The position numbers were made by a program, and so were the translations under genes. The notes under the pieces are model-generated. The model did not search any database, was not told the DNA's origin, and worked only from the letters and a program-made list of their open reading frames with translations. From Gymnothorax reevesii (taxonomy: Eukaryota; Chordata; Actinopteri; Anguilliformes; Muraenidae), in the NCBI GenBank assembly GCA_029721435.1, contig CM056580.1:27770367-27834366 (forward strand): a DNA stretch of 64,000 bases, read 5' to 3'. Of this stretch, positions 44,268 through 54,217 are shown piece after piece. Within the stretch, counting starts at the first letter, position 1; each line of letters opens with the position of its first letter.

Positions 44268-46657
44268 CATGTGACCTTCCCTGTGTGTATTGTTATGGCC
44301 CCAATTTGTTATTACATTTATAACACAACAGCAACAGCAAGGGATGACAAACACAGTTTTAACAACTAAAACACATTTAATATTTAACAAAGACAAAGAC
44401 TAATAACAACCTACAACTAAAGACCAAGATTGATAAATAAGAAAAAACAGAAATAATTACAGTCCCTTTTTGTGGGGTGGCTTGGTGATGTCCTGAATAA
44501 TGAAAATGCTCAAACACAGGCAAAGAAATCCACAAAAGAAATGTCACAGGTCTTGAACAGAATGGCAGGTCTGGTCATCTTCTTGCAATTTCTCCTACTA
44601 CTTTACTGTCTCAATTCTTTTCCTTATATACTCTTTTGCAGACCCCACCCACATTTAGACCTCTTTTTTTTAATTTTCTGAGACTTGCCCCAGACATGTC
44701 CAGGACATGTCTAAACATGACTCCAGTCTGAGCTTTACAAAAAAAAGGTAAATACTGCCATCTAGTGGCCTATATTCACATTACAGTATTTAAGCAGTCA
44801 TTTCACTCACAGCGTTTGTCAGAACGTTGATCAATTTTTCTTTATGCAGAGCGCCTTGTATGCCATTGAGTATTGTTTCTCCTCTACTGGACTGTCCAAC
44901 TTCGATTCTTGCCATTGCCCTTTTTGTGTTGTTTTTGTCTTTCTGGATTTAGACCCATTTTTGTATGACCACGATTTCTGTGTTTGGATGCCCTGTGTAT
45001 GACCCTTGGCTTTGTTCATCGACTACGACTTTTTGCCTATCGTTTTTGTACCTCAGCTCATCTGTCTTACTGATTCTGACCCCTGCCTGTCTAGTCGGCT
45101 CTGTTTTTGGATTTCGTATTGTGGCTTTGACTCGGACTTCATTAAAGGCATACATTTTTTGGATTTCTGTCTCTCGCGAGTGGTTCCTGAACAGTACCTC
45201 ACAGTACGTTCTGACTACCATGGAACCAGTGAGTCACAAAGTGGCAAGATACGGTGGCGAACCAGGCCGTCATGCTGGAGTTTCAATTGCAACAACTGCT
45301 AAGTGTCATGCAACACCCGCAGTCCATGACGCACCAGATGACGGACCTGGCTTCTGCTGTGAGAGCTAGTCAGCCCACACTCGCCCCCTGATCTTCAGCT
45401 GTCCCTGCTCCTGCACCTGCCGTACCTGCTCCTGTCCATGAGCCACGCCTTCCGCCCCCGGAGAAGTGCGATGGTGAGCCCGGCACGTGTCGTGCTTTTC
45501 TCACTCAATTTAAGCTGATCTCCAATCGGAAGAGTTAATCGGAAGAGCCAAGCAGTGGGCTACCTCAGCCTCGGAAGCGGGATTTCACTGTGTCCAGTCT
45601 GCCTCTCTCTTGGAAACAGAGATGAAGCATGTGTTCGATAGCTCCAGTCAGGGGCATGAGGCTGGAAGAGAGATTCTCCGCAGCCGCTCAGTCTCTGACT
45701 ATGCCATTGATTTCCAGACCCTCGCTACCAACAGTAAATGGCAGGAGAGAGCTCTCTATGAAGTTTTTCTCAATGGACTCTCCGAGTGAGTCAAGGATGA
45801 GCTTCTCCTGCGAGACCTGCCCGAAGACCTGGACCGGGCCATCGAACTGGTTATTCGGGTTGACTCCCGTTTGGAGGAACGCAGATGGGTCTCTCACTCT
45901 ACCAGATCTTCCACATCAACCGTGAAGACTCACTCTCCGTCTCATCCTGGCTACAGCCCTAAAACTCCCCTTGAATCAGAACCCATGCAGTTCGACCGAA
46001 CTAAGTTGTCCAAAGAGGAGAGGGACCGCAGGTGGAGAGAGCAGGTGTGTTTTTACTGTGGGAAAGCTGGTCACTTCATCTCACGATGCCCCAGTAAGAG
46101 ACCATGCCCACTGAGGAGAGGCACGTTAGTGGGTTCTATTCCTGTGGATTACTCCTGGAACAGGGATGTGATTTGGGTGAAGTGAAATTATCTGAAAATG
46201 TTGCCGGGGGTCTGGGGGCCACTGGCCCCCGGGCATCACCCTGGTGGGGGGAGAAGGGGGGTGAAGCCCCGATTTAGCTTTGGAGCAAGACGCCCAGTTG
46301 CGTTAGCACTGATAAACCGTGCGTATGCAGGCCACAGTAACCAATCAATTCAGCATTCTCCGAAGTGTAGGGTGATAATGTTTCATATCAAAATGTGCGA
46401 CAGTGAGGTTGGAAAGTGAAGGTCCATCAGATTTGCTCGTAAGGTTATGTAATGGAATTTTATGGTTTGACTGGCCATACTACCGTAAACGGGAGCGGGC
46501 GACGGTGCATCAAAGAGCTTAGACGAGCTCCTGCTCACACTCGGGGGACACACACTGAGCCAACCTCGCAACTTCCCAGCGGTGTACATGTAAAGGGATG
46601 CAGCAGTGTTCAGCCGTCGACCCCTCACACCACTGAAACCCAGGCTACAAGACTACT
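44268..46657 (+). repeat. Tandem duplicated unit 2 (2.39 kb)
   Basis: Second copy of 41676-44065 in direct orientation. Differences noticed include GGTCTGTCC/GGACTGTCC, GACCACC/GACTACC, CAAGATGCC/CAAGACGCC and CAACCGCGC/CAACCTCGC. Confidence 0.95.
45220..46182 (+). pseudogene. Ty3/gypsy gag pseudogene, copy 2
   Basis: Same content, stops and shifts as the copy at 42628-43590, including the CCHC zinc knuckle CFYCGKAGHFISRC (46048-46089). Because the disabling changes are identical in both copies, gag was already dead when the block duplicated. No independent role is expected. Confidence 0.85.
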
Positions 46658-47027
46658 TCATCCTTGCTCCACTTGCCTAGTGGGCTACACAAAATACAAT
46701 ACAGTATACTGACTTTTAATTATTATTACTATACTATACTACAAGCTCTCTGTCGTCTTGAATAAACGCAATATCTCAGTCGTTTGTTTTCCGCAGTGTT
46801 GAAACTGTAAAGTTTGACTGGGAGGAGCCTAAGCTGGCTAATTTGAAAACGAAGTTCTGAAGAACGCATTGTGCATAAGGTCAATCAGTTACGGAAATAC
46901 TAAAAGTCTGAATGCTGTGGATACGAAAATGGATTTTCATGACTGAAATATCGGTATTTTAATTTTTTTATTTTTGGAGATATAAAAAGCGGAATTCCGT
47001 GAATGAGCGGAAAAGTTACACCCTTGC
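46658..47027. other. Right part of an insertion between gag and protease
   Basis: Non-coding sequence separating the gag block from the protease of the same retroelement. The inserted DNA begins at about 43575 or 46165 (CCGGGGGTCTGGGGGCC region) and ends near 47020. Its two ends were not matched as terminal repeats, so its class is unknown. Confidence 0.4.
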
Positions 47028-47528
47028 TTGAAGAACCACACATGCTTCCATGTATCACTGGAGTGGGGAGGAGTAGGGAAAGAGACTATGGCCCTGGTGG
47101 ATTCTGGTGCAGAGGAGAACTTTATCGACGCGGAGGCTGCTGGGAAATGGGCAATCCCCGTTGAGAAGATCTTCCCCACTCGTGTTGCTAACTCCCTCAA
47201 TGGCCAGAAGATGGGGCTTAAAACCCATCCTACCAGTCCAATTAAGCTGCGGATCTCGGGCAACCACCAAGAGATCATCAAGCTCCTCATTCCCTCTCCA
47301 CATTCCCCTGTCATCCTGGGCCATCCCTGGATGGTCAAACACAATCCAGATGTTTATTGGGGAAAACATGAGATCAAGGGCTGGAGTCCTTGTTGTGCAC
47401 AGTCTTGCCTCAATGATGCTCTTGATCACGTTCCTGCTCCCCACACTGAAGAAATACCTAACCTGGATAAGGTTCCCCAGGCTTTCCATGATCTGAAGGA
47501 GGTTTTCTCCAAGTCACGGGCCACCTGC
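47028..47528 (+). pseudogene. Ty3/gypsy protease and pre-RT segment
   Basis: An open frame in which MALVDSGAEENFID (residues 21-34) holds the DSG catalytic motif of a retropepsin-type aspartic protease and VILGHPWMVKHNP (about residue 102) is the flap-side ILG block. The sequence then runs through the linker to FHDLKEVFSKSRA, the usual start of the gypsy RT region. The frame is cut at the TTAA insertion (47529-47532) and continues in the same phase at 49809 if the insertion is ignored. The N-terminus of the protease region is replaced by foreign DNA. The element would process its own polyprotein; this copy is inactive. Confidence 0.85.
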
Positions 47529-47532
47529 TTAA

Positions 47533-49804
47533 AGGGATAGTTCGGGATTTTTCACATGAATCTGTATGGCATCACGGTCTTTAGTCTCGTGCACACACAC
47601 TGACTTTCCCCCGACAGTGTCCTGTGAGCCGAGTTCTGTCCAGTTTTGGTCAAAGCGAAAGTAGTTCCGGCAGGTTTCCTGGGGTCTGCAAAGTAAAACG
47701 TTTTTCTGCTCAAAACAGTATGTGTTCGAACGAGTGATTTATTTGCATCACAAAACCCTGGTAATCCAAAAAGTCACATCTTGTAATTGCTTGGGGCTAC
47801 TTTCTCTCAATAGCGATTACTGCGCGCTGTCACTGCTAACAGCTGTGCGCACTAGCCAAATACTGTCATCAGTTGTTCGACAGTGTTTACCGACTACAGA
47901 CCTACGACGCTAACAAGCTAGTTCGAGAGCGAGAGTGAGAAGTTCATCAGCTTCTCCAGAAAATACTTTCCACAAGTAATAACAATGACAAATATGTTTA
48001 TGTACAATTATTCCACTAAGAAACATTCTCTGTTATAGAATACCTAGGCAGAAAGCGTAAGCTTCGACTTTTCATGTCCTTTTTTGACTGATTTCCAAAT
48101 GACACGGTCACTGACCATCCTCGTCATTTGAAAACTTCCATACAGCTTACATATTCCAGCCAGAGGAGGATGTCTCCTTACGGTCGAGGACGGCAGACTT
48201 GAGAGAAACTACTACTTCTTAGCGAACTGACCCAGGGATAACCGGAGCACTCGGAGTAACTTTCCAAAGGATTTCATTATTATTTGGGGAAAACGCTGGT
48301 GCGTCGACACCAAAATAAATATGTATGCTGGGTGCTGCGATCATCCCTTGCTCTAGTAGCTGAGAAAGTGACTCTTAGGAAACATAATATGTATTGTTAT
48401 CTTACCTAACGTAAAAATCCTTTATTTTGATTGTCTGACAGACGTTTAATTCTTTTCCACATATGATCATATACCCCGTGAGAGTATGGCTTTGAATTCC
48501 TTAAATTCGATTCAACCGCTTGTTTGCCGATGTAACGGAACGTAAATCTGAATTGTTTACCGCGTTTCGTCTGCTTTTGACAGCTGTCAAAATGGCATCG
48601 AAACGTTTCGCTAGTCACACAGACGACGACATTCTTGAGAAACGCGCAAAAGTGATCCCCCAAAATACAAAGTAGTCAAATACCTCATCTTCGTCTATGT
48701 TGCCTGAATACCCAACAGAAAAAGGAGAAGATGTGGACTTTGAATGCTTCGACAGCGTTCGCTTGGCTTTGTTATCTGTCACAACAATATTCTGCAGTAA
48801 GCATCATGAATTCTGTTTATATAGGTTGCCACCGTAAGATAAAAACGGTAAGATAAAGACGTTGGACAGCTCTTTCCAGGGGATCTTGGGGAACATAGAT
48901 TCAGAGGCAGGGTACATCACACCATATACCCCTTGAAAGAGCTGTACAACTTATATTACTGTTACTGTTGTAACAGGTACTGTAATTACAATCGTCAGAA
49001 ACTACGTGGACGGGTGTGGATGGTTTCTAGGTTAGAATGAGAAGTCCATGACTCCAGTCACAGCGTTGGCTAGCATAATCAAGACAAACTTGGCTACCAT
49101 TCTCAGCTACTAGAGCGAGGGATGACCGCAGCACCCAGCATACATATTTATTTAGGTGTTGACGCACCAGCGTCTTCCCGAAATAATAATGAAATCCTTT
49201 GGAAAGTTACTCCGAGTGCTCCGGTTATCCCTGGGTCAGTTCGCTAAGAAGTAAGAAGAAGAAGGACATGAAAAGTCGAAGCTTACGCTTTCTGCCTAGG
49301 TATTCTATAACAGAGAATGTTTCTTAGTGGAATAATTTTACATAAACATATTTGTCATTATTTGCGGATAGTATTTTCTGGAGAAGCTGATGAACTTCTC
49401 ACACTAGCTCTCGAACTAGCTCGTTAGCGTCGTAGGTCTGTAGTCGGTAAACACTGTCGAACAACTGATGACAGTATTTGGCTAGTGCGCACAGCTGTTA
49501 GCAGTGACAGCGCGCAGTGATCGCTATTGAGAGAAAGTAGCCCCAAGCAATTACAAGATGTGACCTTTTGGATTACCAGGGTTTTGTTATCCAAATAAAA
49601 CACTCGTTTGAACACATACTGTTTTGAGAAAAAAAACGTTTTACTTTGCAGACCCCAGGAAACCTGCCGGAACTACTTTCGCTTTGACCAAAACTGGACA
49701 GAACTCGGCTCACAGGACACTGTCAGGGGAAAGTCAGTGTGTGTGCACGAGACTAAAGACGGTGATGCCATACAGATTCGTGTGAAAAATCCCGAACTAT
49801 CCCT
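47533..49804. mobile_element. TTAA DNA transposon with 0.7-0.8-kb inverted ends
   Basis: TTAA at 47529-47532 and 49805-49808. Ends AGGGATAGTTCGGGATTTTT are identical on both sides for at least 20 bases. Inverted similarity extends to about 48367 on the left and 49108 on the right; the right arm lacks about 130 bases present on the left (roughly 48091-48220). The unique centre is only ~740 bp. piggyBac and Kolobok elements use TTAA; no transposase of either type was recognised. Confidence 0.9.
48591..48674 (+). pseudogene. Start of an element-encoded protein, truncated
   Basis: In the unique centre of the TTAA element a plus-strand ATG (48591) opens a 27-codon frame, MASKRFASHTDDDILEKRA..., ending VIPQNTK and a stop. 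A short acidic start followed by (P/S)(Q/K)NTK recalls the N-termini of KIAA1958/ZMYM-like proteins that carry a Crypton-derived (DUF3504) domain. Further protein-like sequence follows (LPEYPTEKGEDVDFECFDS near 48700) after the stop. The resemblance is from memory of the pattern and is weak. Confidence 0.3.
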
Positions 49805-49808
49805 TTAA

Positions 49809-50155
49809 CACCTCATCATCCCTATGACTGTGCTATCGACCTGAAGCCCGGAACCATGCCCCCCAGAGGTCGACTGTTCTCCCTGTCTTGCCCTGAGTCC
49901 CAGGCCATGGAAAAATATCTTGGCGACTCCCTCGCGGCTGGCATCATCCGATCCTTCTCATCCTTTGCTGAAGCCGGCCTCTTCGTCATGGGTAAGAAGG
50001 ACGGTTCCTTGAGGCCTTGTTTTGACTACAGAGGGCTTAATGACATCACCGTCAAGAACAGGTACCCCCTGCCTCTCATGAACACCGCCTTTGACCTCCT
50101 CCAGGGGGCAAAGATCTTTACTAAACTCGATCTGCACAATGCCTACCACTGAAGA
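49809..50155 (+). pseudogene. Ty3/gypsy reverse transcriptase, N-terminal fragment
   Basis: Resumes right after the TTAA insertion with [13 protein letters not shown], then [55 protein letters not shown] and [11 protein letters not shown]. The last holds the first catalytic aspartate (KLDL). The frame stops one codon later at 50150. The catalytic YVDD region, RNase H and the rest of RT are missing; the next sequence comes from just before integrase. Confidence 0.85.
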
Positions 50156-50890
50156 GCCCTGCTCAGACACCATACTTCCAAAGGACACGTTCATCAATGC
50201 TGTCAATATGGACATTGGGACTGAGGTGAGAGATGCCCAAGGTGATACTGCTGCGCCCAGTGCCTGTCCTGACCATTGTTTGTATGTTCCTGTCAATCTG
50301 CGTCCCCGAGTCCTGGACTGGGGACATGCCTCTAACCTGTCTTGTCATCCAGGAGTTCGTCGCACTTTGGAGTTCATCTCACGTCGTTTCTGGTGGCCCA
50401 AAATAAGAAAGATAAGAAAGGACACCCAGAACTATGTTGCTGCCTGCTCGGTCTGTGCCCAGGGTAAAGTATCCCATCAACCTCCTCACTGCTACTGCAG
50501 CCTCTGCCCACTCCTTACCGCCCCTGGTCATATATCACCCATGATTTCATTACTGGTCTTCCCCCATCCAATCACTTCACCACCATTCTCACTATTGTTG
50601 ATAGGTTTTCGTAAGCTAACCACTTCATCCCCCTCACCAAACTCCCATCGGCCCAAGAAACTACCAATCTCATTATTCAGCACGTCATTAGACTTCATGG
50701 CATCCCCACCGACATCACATCCGATCGTGGACCCCAATTCACTGCAAGATTTTGGAAATCATTTCGTAATTAATTAGGCACTTCTGTCAGTTTGTCATCC
50801 GGCTTTCACCCCCAGACCAACGACCAGCCCGAGCGGGCTAACCAATGTATTGAGACTGTGTTCAGATGCCTTTGTTCAAAGAAAACAGAG
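50156..50890 (+). pseudogene. Ty3/gypsy integrase fragment
   Basis: HASNLSCHPGVRRTLEFISR, then RFWWPKIRK and [10 protein letters not shown], form the H2C2 zinc-binding N-terminal domain (about 50325-50465). A frameshift near 50500 follows. In another frame come [20 protein letters not shown] (with the first catalytic aspartate nearby), [24 protein letters not shown] (second aspartate) and [17 protein letters not shown] (glutamate) up to about 50860. Several stops occur, including one after TIVDRFS. The C-terminal domain and 3' LTR are absent; sequence beyond 50890 is A-rich and unrelated. Confidence 0.85.
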
Positions 50891-50948
50891 CCAAAAAAAA
50901 AAAACATTTTAAAATGTTTCTAAGTTAAAAAAATGGTCAAACACTGTG

Positions 50949-51108
50949 CTTGGGGTAAATTTAACTCCGATACAAATTTTTCGAAGGACAGATTACATTC
51001 AAAGTCAATGCAAACACGCGAATATGCGCGTATATGCATCTTTGCATTGACTTTGAATGTAATCTGTCGTGCAAAAAATTTGTTTTGCATCTGGTGTGAA
51101 AGCAGCTT
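50949..51108. mobile_element. Short MITE related to the inner element of the composite transposon
   Basis: Perfect 27-bp inverted arms (50988-51014 and 51041-51067, ACAGATTACATTCAAAGTCA...) around a 26-base loop. AATTTTTCG and CAAAAAATTTGTTTTGCATC follow, then a TGTGAAAGCAGCTT end. The right half closely matches 60630-60702 (TTTGCATTGACTTTG, AAAAATTTGTTT, GTGTG...GC.GCTTT). Confidence 0.7.
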
Positions 51109-52195
51109 AAAGTTTCATGGAAGACTCGACTATCAGCTTAACGTAGCTAACAATGGTAAACAAGGATGTCTACATTTGTTCCAAGCTAAGTCAACATTGT
51201 GTTTAAGGCGACATCTCGTCACTTTGCTGTTGATTAATGTAAAGTTATCTTTTATATTGCTAAGTTAGCTAACGTTAGCAAACATTGGCTAAAGTTAGTA
51301 AACTCTATGGCAAACTTAAGTGCTGACGGACTTTGGCTTAATGTGAGCTCTTGGCTGCGTTGTTCACCATGTCACCTTGTTTACTTCGAAGGAGCTCAGT
51401 CACGTCAGGTTAGATTTCTTAAATTCGGTAGCTAGCAATAATAATACCCAAATTAAATTTATTACCCTGCGGTGCCCAAACAATGCTGATCCTCTATCTT
51501 GTGTGAGAGGGTGACGGAAACGAGATGCAGTTGATCGCGTTTGCATTGAGACCTGAAAATTTTGGCTTCTAATTTAAACTTTTCATGGACCTTCTCCACT
51601 CTAAATTCAATGAATAGTGTAACCCTATTTGGTGATATTTGAGCCTTCTATCACCAAAAATCATCGATAGCATACTAAAAAATATCTCCAACTGTGATAC
51701 CAGCCATTAGCCCCCGTTCTAAAATGTTGATTGTTTGTCAGTGGAGGGGATGGGGCTTAGCCATGGGTCAATTATTGACTGCTGCTCCTTACGTTGAGAC
51801 TGTGGATTGAACCACCATGGTTTCTCATGTCCAAAGAAAAAACTTTTTTTTTTCTTCTAAAACTTTTATACTGCCATTAAGAATAGAAGAATAGAATAGA
51901 ACCTGTCTATGACAATTTCATTTGAGGTATTTCAGAATCAAGGTTGATTTTTAACATTTTAACACCATCAAAATGTTCAAGCTGGCACTACTCTGGTTTC
52001 GTTGACATAACCTGTTAGAATAACTTCTATAACGTACTGTCTGTTGATTATTGGCTGCTCACAATTAGCCTTCTGCTCGAAACACCCCAAAAAAGTGGTG
52101 AGCCAAGCAGGCACCGTGGCTTTGCCACTTTTTTTATTGGCTTGTATATATGGAATGGCTGTATTCATGAACTTGTGAAAATTAGTTGTATTTCA
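51109..52195. other. No recognised feature
   Basis: Fish-style repeats of the word GCTAACGTTAGC near 51265, otherwise no gene or terminal repeat. Confidence 0.4.
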
Positions 52196-52199
52196 GAGG

Positions 52200-52420
52200 T
52201 ATGTTTGGTTATATGGTTACAAAAATTGCAGCAAAAAAAAAAAATACTTATGGAACAAGAAGAACATACTTTTTTTTGGGTGAGAGCTAAAAAAACTGTT
52301 TCCTTTGCCTTTAACAAAGCATTCCTCAAAAATAACATAATACCAGCAGCCAAAAATAGTGGTAGTTGTATGATGTCCTTAAGCTGCTTTGCTGCTTCAA
52401 GGCCTCAATAGATAATTTTT
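52200..52420 (+). mobile_element. Tc1-like transposase fragment
   Basis: The frame 52142-52411 includes FNKAFLKNNIIPAAKNSG followed by SCMMSLSCFAASRP. This matches, with several substitutions, the (T)AFQKKNIIPxVKHGGGSVMxW GCFAAxGP block of the Tc1 at 15.77 kb. Flanking transposase parts were not found. Old remnant. Confidence 0.65.
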
Positions 52421-53330
52421 TATTAGAAAATCCTGGGGGAGAAAGTCCAGCCATCATTTTAACTGCTCTTTTTTTGCAAGCAGTACATCAAGTGACAATA
52501 TATTCTCATGTTCTCAAGAGAGGCTGGCTCTTGACAGGTTACAACCCTGACTGATCACACACACCCAGTTCAGTTCATCAAGTCTTCCAGTAATGACATC
52601 AACTAAAACAGGTTTTTTTAAAACCAGGAGACCTCTAAAATGTTCATGGCAGAGCCAAGTACTCCACGAGCAAGGTTCAAAACGCTGCAGTAAAAGACTG
52701 ACCAGCATAACATTACATTAATAATATTACATTATTATGTGCTTGTATTCAACTCAATAAGATTCGTGCCCAATTTGCCATATTGAATCCTCAAAAAAAT
52801 ATTTTAAACATAGCCATCGACAAGAGTGATTCTGTATGGTTAGACAAGGGGCTTGAAAACCAAGGGCAACTGCGGGCTGCTTCAACCCCCCACTGCACGG
52901 CAAAGCGAAACAAATTATAGCTTTGCCCTGCCAAATGATTGCAAAAGAAAAAGTCAGAATTGATTGGCTGTTAATACCTCAGGGGTGGAATCAATAATCC
53001 CCAATCCAGAAAACGGACCATTCTGATTAGGTCTTGGCTGACTGTGCAACTTTTCTTGCCTGATCCAGAAAGGGGTTTCAGATAAGGTTTTATTTTGATT
53101 TTCATGGACGACATTAATGAGCAAAACACTTGCTGTATTTCAGGCTTAAGCGCTTTGTAATCAAACAAGTGGCAGTATTTTTTATGGTTGGGTCCAACAT
53201 TGGGAAAATGAAGATACCTTTTGTAATTTGTGTAGGAAGAAAACCAAAATTTTAAGCAAAATTTATTATTATTATGGTTTGATGTTTCATCATGTAATTT
53301 TTTTGCAGCTCAATGCTCTTTTCATATTGC
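52421..53330. other. No recognised feature
   Basis: Only short frames without motif. Confidence 0.4.
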
Positions 53331-53552
53331 ACTCAAAAAAATGAAACCCTATGAAATGTTAGATTTACTTAATAATGTTATGTCAGCTGGTTTCACCCAA
53401 TAGCTTGGCGTAACCTTTATTTGACTTCTAACATTTTTGGCCAGTTTGATTAATTGCATTGAGTGGAATTTAATTAACTCAGTTTTGTGGAAAAAGTTGA
53501 CATAACATTATTAAGTAAATCTAACATTTCATAGAGTTTCATTTTTTTGAGT
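53331..53552. mobile_element. MITE with near-perfect 55-bp inverted ends
   Basis: ACTCAAAAAAATGAAACCCT on the left against ACTCAAAAAAATGAAACTCT read inward from the right; the two stay identical through GTTATGTCA except for that one base over 55 positions. About 110 bases of non-coding centre. Target duplication not resolved, superfamily unknown. Confidence 0.85.
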
Positions 53553-53999
53553 GTGCAGCTCCATTGAAATATCAAGCCCCAGACGCTTGATCATTGTACC
53601 CAGCATTATGCTGAAGAGTTAACAAGTTGGTTATTGGGCTTGCGTTCCTTAAAGAAGTACTAATATCGCAAATTAAGAGGTAACTTTTTTATTTTAATGT
53701 CCTCGAAAGTATGTGTGTCCAAAGTTTCAGCATTCTTGCTGCTTTCAAACACTCTGCAGCATGAAATAGTACAATTTTAAATATGGCCGACTGACAGCCA
53801 TGTTCGATGTTGAGCTTCGATGCTTCAAACAAATTTTAATGTGTATATTCACATGCCCCTCCCCACCAAATTTCACATTGGTCCCCTCAGTGGTTTGGCA
53901 GAAGAAGATCAATGATAACCGCAGATGCTGACACCTCTGCATGCTCCCATAAGGTTTGTTGGACCAAGTAGGCTAATCAAGGCCGCCCACGGGGGGGGC
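53553..53999. other. No recognised feature
   Basis: No coding or repeat signal apart from a G-rich run (GGGGGGGG near 53991). Confidence 0.35.
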
Positions 54000-54217
54000 A
54001 AAGGGGACTGCTATCCCCGGGCATCAGACTAGTGTGGGCATGAAACTGGCCTCCTGATTTTAATACAATATCTGCTGGAAAATTCATCATAATAAATATC
54101 TGTGAAGATTTAACATAGTCTTTCTCAGTTACATAAAAGCTTTCTATATTCTAATTTTCCTTGACAAATGACATAGTGGTAAAAATAGATTGCCTGCCCC
54201 CCCCCCCCCCCCCCCCC
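54000..54217. repeat. Dispersed repeat Y, copy 2 (empty site), ending in a 21-C run
   Basis: Matches 29569-29998 but without the MITE. Ends with GGTAAAAATAGATTGCCTG followed by C at 54197-54217. Copy 1 ends in a comparable but interrupted C-rich tract. Confidence 0.8.

Noticed and set aside
47055..47489. 144-codon minus-strand frame
   Set aside because: Shadow of the gypsy protease frame on the plus strand, which has the recognisable DSG motif.
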